A stretch of DNA of 64,000 bases, taken from positions 38,734,425 to 38,798,424 of the forward strand of contig CM075771.1 of NCBI GenBank assembly GCA_037974665.1. Reading direction: 5' to 3'. Of this stretch, positions 34,814 to 46,443 are shown piece by piece (position 1 is the first letter of the stretch; each line of letters opens with the position of its first letter). Below the pieces are notes generated by a model. That model made no database searches. It was not told the origin of the DNA and worked only from the letters and a program-made list of their open reading frames with translations. A program made the translations under genes and the position numbers. Source of the stretch: Ehretia macrophylla. Its lineage: Eukaryota; Streptophyta; Magnoliopsida; Boraginales; Ehretiaceae.

Positions 34814-34932
34814 GGGTGCGATCATACCAGCAATAATGCACCGGATCCCATCAGAACTCCGAAGTTAAGCGTGGTTGGGCGAGAGTAGTACTAGGATGGG
34901 TGACCCCCTGGGAAGTCCTCGTGTTGCACCCC
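34814..34932 (+). rRNA. 5S rRNA gene, copy 41 (near consensus)
   Basis: 119 bp with two changes: C20A and C61G. The upstream box is consensus, with CTCAATATGAC before the start. One of the best candidates for an expressed copy. Type A spacer downstream. Confidence 0.97.
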
Positions 34933-34950
34933 CTTTTAAATTTTTTTTGC
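34933..34950 (+). terminator. RNA polymerase III terminator, copy 41 (representative)
   Basis: CTTTTAAATTTTTTTTGC directly after the gene: a T4 followed by a T8 run on the non-template strand, the classical Pol III stop. Nearly every copy has an equivalent CTTTTCAATTTTTTTTGCC tract. Confidence 0.85.
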
Positions 34951-35490
34951 CCTGGTTAGGGTTGCCAAGATACTTTATCCACCAAATCTCTATTACCGAA
35001 TCCAACGGAACATTGAGCAAGACAACTTCACTTCACGTAGAGGCCGGGCCCACAAATTGAGGGCGTTGGGTTTATGACCAGGTCTTTGTCGCTCCGGTGC
35101 CCACAACTTTTGATCCGTAAGGAGTTACGCGGCGTATAGCATACCGTTGCAAAGCTCTCTGAGAGCTCTACGACTTGGGTAGCCAGCTTGCTCGTTGTGC
35201 CCATTTTTGGAGCCCAAAATCGAACGTCTTCATCTATTTCAGTCCAATTTTCTTCTTTTGCTCTATTTTTCCTTCCCGGATAGCATGTCATGAGCTGTTA
35301 AAAGGACGACAACCTGACTCGCGGGACATTAGAGGGCCCTACAAATTGTCGATATCACGTCTTAAGAGGATGCTGTATTGTTGAAGCGGATGGGTTGTCG
35401 TTAAGCCCATTGGCCCTTTTGAATGGGCCATCTCTCTAGGCTGGGACAGTGAACCGTTAACACATATAGGAATTGTGCCCTTAACATGAC

Positions 35491-35609
35491 TGGTGCGATT
35501 ATACCAGCATTAATGCACCGGATCCCATCAGAACTCTAAAGTTAAGCGTGCTTGGGCGAGAGTAGTACTAGGATGGGTGACTCCCTGGGAAGTCCTCGTG
35601 TTGTACCCC
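35491..35609 (+). rRNA. 5S rRNA gene, copy 42
   Basis: 119 bp, type B. Changes: G1T, C10T, C20T, C47T, G48A, C92T, C114T. TGGTGC at the 5' end and TTGTACCCC at the 3' end are shared with copy 47. Confidence 0.96.
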
Positions 35610-36169
35610 CTTTTCAATTTTTTTTGCCCTGGTTAGGGTTGCCATGATACATTATCCACCAAATCTCTATTACCGAATCCCACGGAACATTGGGCAAGAC
35701 AACTTCGCTTCACGTAGAGGCCGAGCCCACAAACCAAGGGCGTAGGGTTTGTGACAAAGTCTCCATCACTCCGGTGCCCATAACTTTTGATCCGTAAGGA
35801 GTTACGCAGCGCACAGTGTACCGTTGCAATGTTCTCTGAGAGCTCTACGACGGGGCCACCGAGAGCTTGCTCGTTGTGCCTATTATTGGAGCCCAAAATC
35901 GAACGTTTTCATTAGTTTCAGGCCACTTTTTCTTCTTTTGCCCTGTTTTTCGTCCCAAATTGTACGTCGTGAGCTGTTAAAAGGACCACAACCTGACTCG
36001 CAGTACATCAGAGGGCCCTACAACGTGTCAATATCACGTCTTGCGAGGAAGCTGCGTTGTTGAAGCGGATGGGTTGTCGTTAAGCCCATTGGGCCTTTTG
36101 AATGGGCCATCTCTCTAGGCTAGGACTGTGAACCATTAACACATATAGGAATTGTGCCCTCAATATGAC

Positions 36170-36289
36170 GGGTGCGATCATACCAGCAATAATGCACCGT
36201 ATCCCATCAGAACTCCGAAGTTAAGCGTGGTTGGGCGAGAGTAGTACTAGGATGGGTGACCCCCCAGGGAAGTCCTCGTGTTGCACCCT
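36170..36289 (+). rRNA. 5S rRNA gene, copy 43
   Basis: 120 bp, type A. An extra C lies in the box C region (GACCCCCCAGGG). Other changes: C20A, G31T, C61G, C119T. It shares C20A and C61G with copy 41. Confidence 0.95.
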
Positions 36290-36847
36290 CTTTTCAATTT
36301 TTTTTGCCCTGGTTAGGGTTGCCAAGATACTTTATCCACCAAATCTCTATTACCGAATCCAACCGAACATTGAGCAAGACAACTTCGCTTCACGTAGAGG
36401 CCGGGCCCGCAAACTGAGGGCGTAGGGTTTATGACCAGGTCTTTGTCGCTCCGGTGCCCATAACTTTTGATCCGTAAGGAGTTACGCGACGTACAGCATA
36501 CTGTTGCAAAGCTCTCTGAGAGCTCTACGATGTGGGTAGCCAGTTTGCTCGTTGTGCCCATATTTGGAGCCCAAAATTGAACGTCTTCATCAATTTCAGT
36601 CCAATTTTCTTCTTTTGCTCTATTTTTCCTTCCCGGATCGCATGTCATGAGCTGTTAAAAGGATGACAACCTGACTCGCGGGACATTAGAGGGCCCTACA
36701 AATTGTCGATATCAGGTCTTGCGAGGATGCTGCGTTGTTGAAGCGGATGGGTTGTCGTTAAGTCCATTGGGCCTTTTGAATGGGCCATCTCTCTAGGCTG
36801 GGACAGTGAACCGTTAACACATATAGGAATTGTGCGCTTAACATGAC

Positions 36848-36966
36848 TGGTGCGATCATACCAGCACTAATGCACCGGATCCCATCAGATCTCCAAAGTT
36901 AAGCATGCTTGGGCTAGAGTAGTACTAGGATGGGTGACCCCCTGGGAAGTCCTCGTGTTGCACCCC
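36848..36966 (+). rRNA. 5S rRNA gene, copy 44
   Basis: 119 bp, type B. Changes: G1T, A43T, G48A, G58A, G68T. The upstream sequence is TGCGCTTAACATGAC. Confidence 0.96.
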
Positions 36967-37527
36967 CTTTTCAATTTTTTTTGCCCTGGTTAGGGTTGCC
37001 AAGATATTTTATCCACCAAATCTCTATTACCGAATATCACAAAACATTGGGCAAGACAACTTCGCTTCACGTAGAGGTCGGGCCCACAAACCGAGGGCAT
37101 AGGGTTTGTGACCAAGTCTCCGTCACTCCGGTGCCCATAACTTTTGATCCTTAAGGAGTTATGCGGCGCACAGTATACCGTTGCAATGTTCTCTGAGAGC
37201 TCTACAACGGGGCCACCGAGAGCTTGCTCGTTGTGCCCATTATTGGAGCCCAAAATCGAACGTTTTCATCAGTTTTTGGCCACTTTTTCTTCTTTTGCCC
37301 TATTTTTTCATCCCAAATCGTACGTCGTGATCTATTAAAAGGACCACAACCTGACTCGCAGTACATCAGAGGGCCCTATAACGTGTCAATATCACGTCTT
37401 GCGAGGAAGCTGCGTTGTTGAAGCGGATGGGTTGTCGTTAAGCCCATTGGGCCTTTTGAATGGGCCATCTCTCTAGGCTGGGACTGTGAACCGTTAACAC
37501 ATATAGGAATTGTGCCCTCAACATGAC

Positions 37528-37646
37528 GGGTGCGAACATACCAGCACTAATGCACCGGATCCCATCAGAACTCCGAAGTTAAGCGTGCTTGGGCTATAGT
37601 AGTACTAGGATGGGTGACCCCCAAAGAAGTCCTCGTGTTGCACGCC
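37528..37646 (+). rRNA. 5S rRNA gene, copy 45
   Basis: 119 bp, type C. Changes: T9A (GCGAACATACC), G68T, G70T, positions 96-98 TGG to AAA in box C, C117G. The box C change makes factor binding doubtful. Confidence 0.95.
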
Positions 37647-38204
37647 TTTTTCAATTTTTTTTGCCCTGGTTAGGATTTCCAAGATACTTTATCCACCAAA
37701 TCTCTATTACCGAATCCCACAGAACATTGGGCAAGACAACTTCGCTTCACGTAGAGGCCGGGCCTGCAAACCGAGGGCGTGGGGTTTGTGACCTGGTCTC
37801 CGTCGCTCCGGTGCCCATAAGTTTTGATCCGTAAGGAGTTACGCGGCGGACAGCATACCGTTGCAGAGCTCTCTAGGAGCTCTACAATGGTGGCAGCGAG
37901 CATACTCGTTGTGCTTGTTTTAGGATTCCAAAATCGAACGTTCTCATCTGTTTCAGTCCACGTTTCTTTCTTTGCCCTATTTTTCCGTCCCAGATCGTAC
38001 GTCATGAGCAGTTCAGAGGAAGAAACCCTAACTCGCGGTACATGAGAGGGCCCTACAGCGTGTCGATATCACGTCTTGCGAGGATGCTGCGTTGTTGAAG
38101 CGGATGGGTTTTCGTTAAGCCCATTGGGCATTTTGAATGCGCCATCTCTCTAGGCTGGCATTGTGAACCGTTAACACATATAGGAATTGTGCCCTCAACA
38201 TGAC

Positions 38205-38323
38205 TGGTGCGATCATACTAGTTCTAATGTACCGGATCCCATCAAAGCTTTGAAGTAAAGCTTGCTTGGGTGAGAGTAGTACTAGGATGGGTGACCCCCT
38301 AGGAAGTCCTCGTGTTGCACCCC
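38205..38323 (+). rRNA. 5S rRNA gene, copy 46 (degenerate)
   Basis: 119 bp with twelve changes: G1T, C15T, C18T, A19T, C26T, G41A, A43G, C46T, C47T, T53A, G58T, C67T, plus G97A. Box A reads GTAAAGCTTGCTTGG. Type A spacer downstream. Likely a pseudogene. Confidence 0.93.
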
Positions 38324-38881
38324 CTTTTCAATTTTTTTTGCACTGGTTAGGGTTCACAAGTTACTTTATCCACCAAATCTCTATTACCGAATCCAACGGA
38401 ACATTGGGCAAGACAACTTCGCTTCACGTAGAGGCCGGGCCCGCAAACTGAGGGCGTAGCGTTTATGACCAGGTCTCTGTCGCTCCAGTGCCCATAACTT
38501 TTGATCCGTAAGGAGTTACGCAGCGTACAGCATACCGTCGCAAAGCTCTCTGAGAGCTCTACGACGTGGGTAGCCAGCTTGCTCGTTGTGCCCATTTTTG
38601 GATCCCAAAATCGAACGTCTTCATCAGTTTCAGTCCAATTTTCTTCTTTTGCTCTATTTTTCCTTACCGGATCGCATGTCATGAGCTTTTAAAAGGACGA
38701 CAAACTGAATCGCGGGACATTAGAGGGCCCTACAAAGCGTCGATATCACGTCATGTAAGGATGCTGCGCTATGGAAGCAGATGGGTTGTTGTTAAGCCTA
38801 TTGGGCCTTTTGAATGGGCCATCTCTCTAGGCTGGGACTGTGAACCGTTAACACATATAGGAATTGTGCCCTTAATATGAC

Positions 38882-39000
38882 TGGTGCGATCATACCAGCA
38901 CTAATGCACCGGATCCCATCAGAACTCCGAAGTTAAGCGTGCTTGGGCGATAGTAGTACTAGGATGGGTGACTCCCTGGGAAGTCCTCGTGTTGTACCCC
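38882..39000 (+). rRNA. 5S rRNA gene, copy 47
   Basis: 119 bp, type B. Changes: G1T, G70T, C92T, C114T. It opens the five-unit block B-C-D-E-F that recurs as copies 52-56. Confidence 0.96.
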
Positions 39001-39559
39001 TTTTCAATTTTTTTTGCCCCGGTTAGGGTTGCCAAGATACATTATCCACCAAATGTCTATTACCGAATGCCACGGAGCATTGGGCAAGACAATTTCGCTT
39101 CACGTAGAGGCCGAGCCCGCAAACCGAGGGCGTAGGGTTTGTGACCAAGTCTCCGTCACTCCGGTGCCCATAACTTTTGATCCGTAAGGAGTTACGCGGC
39201 GCACAGTATACCGTTGCAAGCCTCTCTGACAGCTCTACGACGGGGCCACTGAGAGCTTGCTCGTTGTGCTCATTTTTGGAGCCCAAAATTGAACGTTTTT
39301 ATCAGTTTTAGGCCACTTTTTTTTCTTTTGCCCGGTTTTTTTGTCCCAAATCGTACAGCGTGAGCTGTTAAAAGGACCACAACCTAACTCGCAGTACATC
39401 AGAGGGCCCTACAACGTGTCAATATCACGTCTTGCGAGGAAGCTGCGTTGTTGAAGCGGATGGGTTGTCGTTAAGCCCATTAGGCCTTTTGAATGGGCCA
39501 TCTCTCTAGGCTGGGACTGTGAACCGTTACACATATAGGAATTGTGCTCTCAACATGAC

Positions 39560-39678
39560 GGATGCGAACATACCAGCACTAAGGCACCGAATCCCAACAG
39601 AACTCCGAAGTTAAGCGTGCTTGGGCTAGAGTAGTACTAGGATGGGTGACGCCCAGGGAATTCCTCGTATTGCACCCC
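39560..39678 (+). rRNA. 5S rRNA gene, copy 48 (degenerate)
   Basis: 119 bp, type C, with ten changes: G3A, T9A, T24G, G31A, T38A, G68T, C92G, T96A, G102T, G110A. The upstream region has lost one A (CCGTTACACATATAGG). Likely a pseudogene. Confidence 0.93.
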
Positions 39679-40236
39679 TTTTTCCAAGATTTTTTGCCCT
39701 GGTTAGGATTGCCAAGATCTTTATCCACCAAATCTCTATTACTGACTCCCACGGAACATTGGGCAAGACAACTTCGCTTCACGTAGAGGTTGGGACCACA
39801 AACCGAGGGCGTAGGGTTTGTGACCTGGTCTCCGTCGCTCCCGTGCCCATAACTTTTGATCTGCAAGGAGTTACGCGGTACACAACATACCGTTGCAGAG
39901 CTCTCTAAGAGCTCTACAACGGTGGCAGCGAGCATACTCGCTGTGCTTGTTTTAGGATCCCAAAATCGAACGTTTTCATCAGTTTCAGGCCACTTTTCTT
40001 CTTTTGCTCTGTTTTTCAATCCCGGATCGTACGTCGTGAGCCGTTGAAAGGACAACAACCTGACTCGCCGGACATTAGAGGGCCTTACATCGTGTCGATA
40101 TCACGTCTTGCGAGGATGCTGCGTTGTTGAAGGGGATGGGTTGTTGTTAAGCCCATTGGGCCTTTTGAATGGGCCATCTCTCTAGGTTGGAACTGTGAAC
40201 CGTTAACACATATAGGAATTGTGCCTTCAACATGAC

Positions 40237-40355
40237 GGGTGCGATCATACCAGCACTAATGCACCGGATCCCCTCAGAACTCCGAAGTTAAGCGTGCTTG
40301 GGCGAGAGTATTACTAGGATGGGTGACGCCCTCGAAAGTCCTCGTGTTGCACCCC
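40237..40355 (+). rRNA. 5S rRNA gene, copy 49
   Basis: 119 bp, type D. Changes: A37C, G75T, C92G, G97C, G99A. Sister of copy 54, judged by the shared downstream spacer (GGAGCCCTAAATC, TTAATCCCAATGG, GGGACTATGAACC). Confidence 0.96.
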
Positions 40356-40912
40356 CTTTTCAATTTTTTTTTCCCTGGTTAGGGTTGCCAAGATACTTTA
40401 TCCACCAAATCTCTATTACCGAATCCCACGGAACATTGGGCAAGACAACTTCATTTCACGTAGAGGCCGGGCCTACAAACCGAGGGCGTAGGGTTTGTGA
40501 CTAGGTCTCCGTCGCTCCGGTGGCCATAACTTTTGATCCGTAAAGAGCTACGCGGCGCATAGCATACCGTTGCAAAACTCTCTGAGAGCTCTACGACGGG
40601 GGTAGCTAGGTTGCTCGTTGTGCCCCTTTTTGGAGCCCTAAATCTAACATTTTCATCAGTTTTAGGCCACTTTTGTTATTTTGCTCAATTTTTCGTCCCG
40701 GATCGTACGTCGTGAGTTGTTAAAAGGCAACAACCTGACTCGCGGGACATCAGAGGGCCCTACAATGTGTCGATATCACGTCTTGCAAGGATGCTACATT
40801 GTTGAAGCAGATGAGTTGTCATTAATCCCAATGGCTCTTTTGAATGGGCCATCTCTCTAGGCTGGGACTATGAACCGTTAACACATATGGGAAATTGTGC
40901 CCTCAACATGGC

Positions 40913-41031
40913 GGGTGCCACCATACCAGCACTAATGCACCGGATCCTATCAGAACTTCGAAGTTAAGCGTGCTTGGACGAGAGGAGTACAAAGATGGGT
41001 GACCCCTTGAGAAGTCCTCGGGGTGCCCCCC
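40913..41031 (+). rRNA. 5S rRNA gene, copy 50 (degenerate)
   Basis: 119 bp, type E, with about thirteen changes, including G7C, T9C, G66A, T73G, T79A, G81A, C95T, G98A, and a 3' end of CGGGGTGCCCCCC. The promoter box is CATATGGG. Sister of copy 55 but far more mutated. Likely a pseudogene. Confidence 0.92.
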
Positions 41032-41589
41032 CCTTTTCAATTTTTTTTGCCCTAGTTAGGGTTGCCAAGGTACTTTATCCACCAAATCTCTATTACCGAA
41101 TCCCACCGAACATTGGGCAAGACAACTTCGCTTCACGTAGAGGCCGGGCCCGCAAACTGAGGGCGTAGGGTTTGTGGCCAGGTCTCTATTGCTCCGGTGC
41201 CCATAACTTTTGATCCGTAAGGATTTACGCAGCGCCCAGCATACCGTTGCAAAGCTGTCTGAGAGCTCTACGACGGGGGCAGTAAGCATGCTCACAGTGC
41301 CCCTTTTTGGAGCCCAAAATCGAACGTTTTCATCAGTTTCATGCCACTTTTCTACTTTTGCTTTGTTTTCTATCCCGGATCGTACGTCGTGAGCTGTTAA
41401 AAGGACGACAACTTGACTCGCAGGACATCAGAGGGCCCTACAACGTGTCGATATCACGTCTTGCGAGAATGCTGCGTTGTTGAGGCGGATAAGTTGTCGT
41501 TAAGCCCATTGGGCCTTTTGAATGGGCTATCTATCTAGGCTGGGACTATGAACCGTTAACACATATAGGAATTGTGCCCTCAACATGAC

Positions 41590-41708
41590 GGGTGCGAACA
41601 TACCAGCACTAATGCACTGGATCCCATCAAAACTCCGAAGTTAAGCGTGATTGGGCGAGAGTTGTACTAGGATGGGGGGCCCCCTTGCATGTCCTCGTGT
41701 TGCACCTC
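41590..41708 (+). rRNA. 5S rRNA gene, copy 51 (degenerate)
   Basis: 119 bp, type F. Box C is badly altered (GGATGGGGGGCCCCCTTGCA). Other changes: T9A, C29T, G41A, C61A, A74T, A101T, C118T. Sister of copy 56. Likely a pseudogene. Confidence 0.93.
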
Positions 41709-42080
41709 ATTTTCATTTTTTTTTGCCCTGGTTAGGGTTGCCAAGATACTTTATCCACCAAATATCTATTACCGAATCCCATGGAACATTGGGCAAGACA
41801 ACTTCACTTCACGTAGAGGCTTGGCCCGCAAACCGAAGGCGTAGGGCTTGTGACCAGGTCTCCGTCACTCCGGTGCCCATAACTTTTGATCCGTAAGGAG
41901 TTACGCAGCGCATATCATAACTTTGCAAAGCCCTCTGAGAGCTCTATGACAGGGACAGTCAGCTTGCTCGCTGTACCCCTTTTTGGAGACCAAAAGCGAA
42001 TGTTTTCATCAATTTCATGCCACTTTTCTTCTTTTGCTATGTTTTTTCATCCCAGATCATACGCCGTGAGCTGTTAAAAG

Positions 42081-42085
42081 GATGA
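42081..42085 (+). other. target site duplication, left (GATGA)
   Basis: GATGA before the LTR start, repeated at 46235-46239. The junction restores the spacer TTAAAAGGATGACAACCTG, seen in several other units. Confidence 0.93.
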
Positions 42086-42099
42086 TGTGAGGCCCGACA

Positions 42100-42590
42100 C
42101 CGAATAACGTGTCTTACCTCGATTTGCGTGCCTTAGACCTAAAATTATATGACCGACCTAGGATTACGTGTCATGTCTTGGTTTTCATGCATACCTCGTT
42201 ATACGTGCCTTAACTTAGAATTGTGTGCCCTAATCCTCGATATACGTGCGATACCTAGATAAACATGCCATGACCTTAATTTACGTGAGAGATCTTGATT
42301 TGCGTGTGTCTCTTCGTTTCTTGTGCATTAACTTTGAACTGCGTGCCTTAACCTAGGTTTAAGAGTCGTGTCTTGAATTACGTGCATTGTATTGAATTAC
42401 GTGCCTTATTTTGATCTATGTTCATTCACCTAGGATTGCGTGTGTTAGCATTAAAATCCGTGCACTTATCTTGAAGTATGTGCCTTAGTCTTGAAATACG
42501 TGTTGTACCTCATAGTTCGTGTCTTACCTCGTAGTTCGTGTTTACCTCGTAATTTGTGCCCTAGACCTTGGAATCCGTGCCACCACGTTA
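42100..42590 (+). repeat. degenerate microrepeat array in the LTR (ACGTGCC core)
   Basis: About twenty loosely repeated units of roughly 20-25 bp, each with a core like TACGTGCCTTA, TTGCGTGCC or TTCGTGTCTTA, followed by an A/T-rich or CCTAG stretch. It lies at the extreme 5' end of the LTR, the position of the U3 regulatory region. The relative at 28744 has only about 210 bp of it. Confidence 0.75.
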
Positions 42591-44599
42591 ATCAAGAAAG
42601 AATCCTACACAAAGCACTAGACAATAAAATAATCCTACACAATCCAGTCACCAATATTATATTCCTAATTCAAATTCTCTACAAACTCCACTAACAATAA
42701 AATAATACTAAATTATTCCTACATTTTCCACTATCTATTATTCTATTCATAATTCAACTCATCAACAAACATTCCTATATTTTATTCTACCTAGATTCCC
42801 TAATTTCCCAACATTCCTATGACAATTCTAATGACACAAATGCATAAAAAAAATTAGTCCTAGACAAACTATGACAAAACACTCAACACAATGCATAAAA
42901 AATTGCCCAAAACCACCTCAATTTCCTCCCATTTTCGACCAAACCACTCATGGCCCATGCTAACATTTCAAAATTCCTCTTGAAGACATAAAAAACAGAA
43001 TTTCTAAGTTCAAGGCTGAACCCATGCATCAACTTTTGCAAAAAGCCTCATTTTTCTCTCATTTCTCTCACTTTCCTCACATTTCTCTCTCTCCCTCTCA
43101 TTTTCTCTCTCCATTTCGGTTTTGGCTGAGTTCTTCATCTCCATAGCTTCTCTTCTTCACACCATAGCTAAACCAAGCAAGCCACAAGCAAAGGACCTCA
43201 ACCGAACAAGCTAGGATGCAAAAATCACTCATGCATGTGCATTGAAGCTTCATTTTCGGCCTAGGTGAGTTACTAAGCTTCCATTTCTTTTCTTCAAGTC
43301 CTAACTACATGCATGTACTAAGAGATTGCTTTCTAGGCTAGGAAAAATAGAGCAAACCAAGTTGGAAACTCGGCTAAGCAAGAAGAGGAAGAAATTTGAG
43401 CCTCAACAAGGTTTTTGTGCATCTTTTGGTTGATTACAAAGGTGAGGGTTAAACGATTTTGAAAACTCTTTGAAATTTCACATGCATTCTCATAAATGTG
43501 TGTATTTACTTCTGTACTTGAGCTATATGGTCGTTCATAAGCTTAAACAACCATGCATGGCAAGATCTTGGCTTGAAAATGATGCTAGGTGAAGTCGAAG
43601 TGGATGACAGCTCTCTGACCAGTCTGTTCGAGGTAAGTTTAGCTAAGAAAATGATGTTGAAAATGCTTGAAAATTGGTGTGTGACTAGTTTGGACAGTTT
43701 TGAACATTTTTCCCAGAAATAGGCCGAAGCAAATTTTGACACTAAGGTCCTCAAAATGGCAAATCATTAAAATGTGACCAAATCTGGAAATCTGGGAAAA
43801 TGAATCAGGTTTTGGCAGATGCACTGACCTTGTGGAGCGAACCATGTTTGACTTAGTAAATGTTGTCAAAAATACATGAAAATTGGTGTGCTACTATATT
43901 TTTCAGTTCTGGATAATTTTGTCAGAAACGGACCAAAGCTAAAAATGACTCTAAGAACCTCCAAAACGTCAATTTCTGAAAAGTGTGCAAATCTGGACAG
44001 TTTTGTGCTACCTCACTGTTTCGGCCATAACTAATGATTCTGAACTCCAATTGATGCAAGGTTTGTTTCTGAGTTTAGTTAACTTCTTAAGATTTAATTT
44101 GACATCTTATTCACTGAATTTTGAGATTTTTTAATTATCCTATTGATTGTGGGAAAACAGCCTATTGAAGTAAAGGTTTCACTTAGTTATATGCTTGGAA
44201 AATTGTTGTAACCCCACTTGTGGTGCTAATTGCTTGGAATTGTGGTGTTGGGATGTTGTGTGGACTGTTTTGAGTACTTGAGGATATTTGAATTGAATGA
44301 TGCATGACTTGTGAATGAACTTGAGTTGACTTAGGGTTTAATCACATGGTTAAGCATGAAACGGAAACCCTAATGACTAGGTAGTCTTGCTAAGTGTTGA
44401 TCATTTAGATATTGTGTGGAAATTATATGCTTAGTGGGCTGCCCGTAAATGTCTTATAAGCTTAAATGTAATTTTGATCATTGCATGTTGACAAATAGGC
44501 TTTTCTTGCATCCAAACCCACGTAGATGTTGTTGTATGTGAATAATCGTATCACTTGATTACGTGGACTTCGAAATGAGTTATATGGCTTGACTTGCAT

Positions 44600-44967
44600 G
44601 TGTTACATGGCTGCCCGTTTAATGTTCATATGACTCTATGTGTTCTACAAAGTGAAATTTCATGTCAAGCATGCCTCATTCGTTTACTTGGCAATATGTG
44701 ATCTTGAAATTGCTCGGAGGCAACCTTCTTTGTTGTCCTCCTAAAGTGAATTGTTAAAAGATATTCAATGGTTTATTTGAACATGATTACTTGGCTGCCC
44801 GTTAAAGTTTAATTGCTTTCAAATGGATATATGAAATGATTATATGTTCTTACAATGCCTTATATGCCAATATGTCAAAATGTGATCATATACTTGCTCG
44901 GAGGCAACCTACTTTGTTGACCTCCTAATGTGAAATGTTAAATGACATAAATGGGCATTGTATACAA
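44600..44967 (+). repeat. 184-bp tandem duplication inside the solo LTR
   Basis: CTGCCCGTT recurs at 44611 and 44795, and TGCTCGGAGGCAACCT-type sequence at 44711 and 44895, both 184 bp apart. The relative LTR at 28744 has the GGAGGCAACCTACTTTGTTG block once (about 31096). Confidence 0.8.
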
Positions 44968-45228
44968 GGTTGCAACCTTTCAGTGTGGCATGGTAGTGTT
45001 TCACGCACGCCGGGCGGCATCGGGCTTGCCGGTGTTACCGTGACTACCATGGTCCAATTCCCTCTCTCGCTTGGCATTTCACCCTCAGAGAGTTGGGTCG
45101 TAGGTTTCGGGGTACATCTGGAGTACACCCAATTGGGAGCGATAAGTGGATTATTGGAGTCGGCTGCACCAAATGAATCGAAATTGACATTGAGAGCAAA
45201 TGCTCACCGTATCCTTTTTACTATGTGT

Positions 45229-45372
45229 ATAAGTAGTCTCGCTTGGTTCCTAGAGAACCTCGGGTAGGAAAGACTGGTATTCTTGTTCCTGTCCTTATAT
45301 GTAAGTACTCTCGCTTGGTTCCTAAAGAACCTCGGGGAGGAAAGACTGGCATTTCTGTTCCCTTACTTTGTA
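45229..45372 (+). repeat. 72-bp tandem duplication inside the solo LTR
   Basis: AAGTAGTCTCGCTTGGTTCC at 45231 recurs as AAGTACTCTCGCTTGGTTCC at 45303, each followed by an AGAACCTCGGG-AGGAAAGACTGG block. The relative LTR at 28744 has one copy (about 31430). Confidence 0.82.
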
Positions 45373-46234
45373 TCCGTTACTCGATTTGTTTCTTCTAATT
45401 GCGTACCTTATTATTTGTAATATGTGACATGTTCTCAAAAAGAGTTTTCATAAATTGAACCGGAAAACGAGTTTCAAAACGTATTTCTCGTTCCCCCTCG
45501 CTGAGTTCATAAGGACTCACCCTCTTTTTCATCACAGGTGAAGAAGAACAGGTACAAGTACCCGAGGACGGTGTGCCTAACGATGAACCCCTGGAGTGAT
45601 TGCCTGTCTTGTGTGCCTTGCGTGATTATGGCTATTTGTGAACTATGCTACTTGAAGACTATTTCTTTTATGTTGCTCGTTGGTTATTGATGTAAATGGC
45701 CCCGTTGTAATTTGGGTCTAATTCTGAGATTGTACTATCTATAACCGGATGAACTTTTATTTGGTTGTTTGCTTTCGTTTTCTTAATTAGTAGTTATCGT
45801 AGGCATTCAAACCACTAGATGAACAATCAACTAAGTTAAGTCTATCTAATTTCACTTAGGTGTTCATTTGCAAACTAAAGGATAATAGGTACTTGCATGA
45901 TAGGAAATTGAAAAATAAACGGGGCATAGTTATCATGTTAGGCTTATTAACCAAACGAGAGTTTCAAGATAAACTAGTAGGCAAATTGGTTGGTGACAAA
46001 TAGGAGTCCTTAATGAAATTGGATTAATGATTGGAATAATTGAGGCGTTTAGAGAATTAGGTCAAACCAAAGAGTCCAATTACAGCCGTTATGTTGCCGG
46101 TTTTCCGAAAAACTATAGAGTTTAGGCTAAAAATGATAAGTGTTAAATCTTTATAAACAGTTAAGTACGAGACGTGACTTGAATGTTTAGTTCACACCCT
46201 AGTCTAACCTTATAGGTCGGGTTGGGGCGTGACA

Positions 46235-46443
46235 GATGACAACCTGACTCGTGGGACATCTGAGGGCCCTACAACGTGTCGATATCATATCTTGCGAGGA
46301 TGCTGCGTTGTTGAAGGGTATGGGTTGTCGTTAAGCCCATTGGGCCTTTTGAATGGGCCATCTCTCTAGGCTGGGACTGTGAACCGTTAACACATATAGG
46401 AATTGTGCCCTTAACATAACTGGTGCGATCATACCGGCACTAA
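46235..46443 (+). repeat. 5S rDNA array fragment between two insertions
   Basis: The end of the copy 51 spacer, starting at the GATGA duplication, and the first 23 bases of copy 52. Removing the solo LTR gives a normal 677-bp distance between copies 51 and 52. Confidence 0.95.
46421..46443 (+). pseudogene. 5S rRNA gene, copy 52, 5' part (split by a copia element)
   Basis: Positions 1-23 with G1T and A16G, ending at ACTAA, where the copia LTR begins. Type B 5' end (TGGTGC). It is separated by 5.3 kb from the rest of the gene. Confidence 0.94.

Larger units (their letters stand above)
33551..42085 (+). repeat. 5S rDNA tandem array, segment 3 (end of copy 39 to spacer of copy 51)
   Basis: Twelve regular units with starts 676-680 bp apart. 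Removing 28744-33557 and one GAAGT copy restores exactly 677 bp between copies 39 and 40. Spacer types from copy 41 onward follow an A-B-A-B-C-A-B-C order, then D-E-F. A marker of type B is GGGGCCACCGAGAGC; of type C, GCAGCGAGCATACTCG; of type A, GTTTCAGTCCAATTTTC. Confidence 0.96.
42086..46234 (+). mobile_element. solo LTR of a Ty3/gypsy retrotransposon (4,149 bp)
   Basis: It starts TGTGAGGCCCGAC and ends GGGGCGTGACA, colinear with the LTR at 28744-32321 over most of its length, and is flanked by a perfect 5-bp duplication. No internal region is present. It is 571 bp longer than its relative for three visible reasons: an expanded array of about 22-bp CGTGCC units (42100-42590), a diverged 184-bp tandem duplication (about 44600-44967), and a 72-bp tandem duplication (about 45229-45372). 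Two diverged repeats of about 210 bp (about 43637 and 43851) match those of the relative. The small open frames here are not shared coding sequences. Confidence 0.92.
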
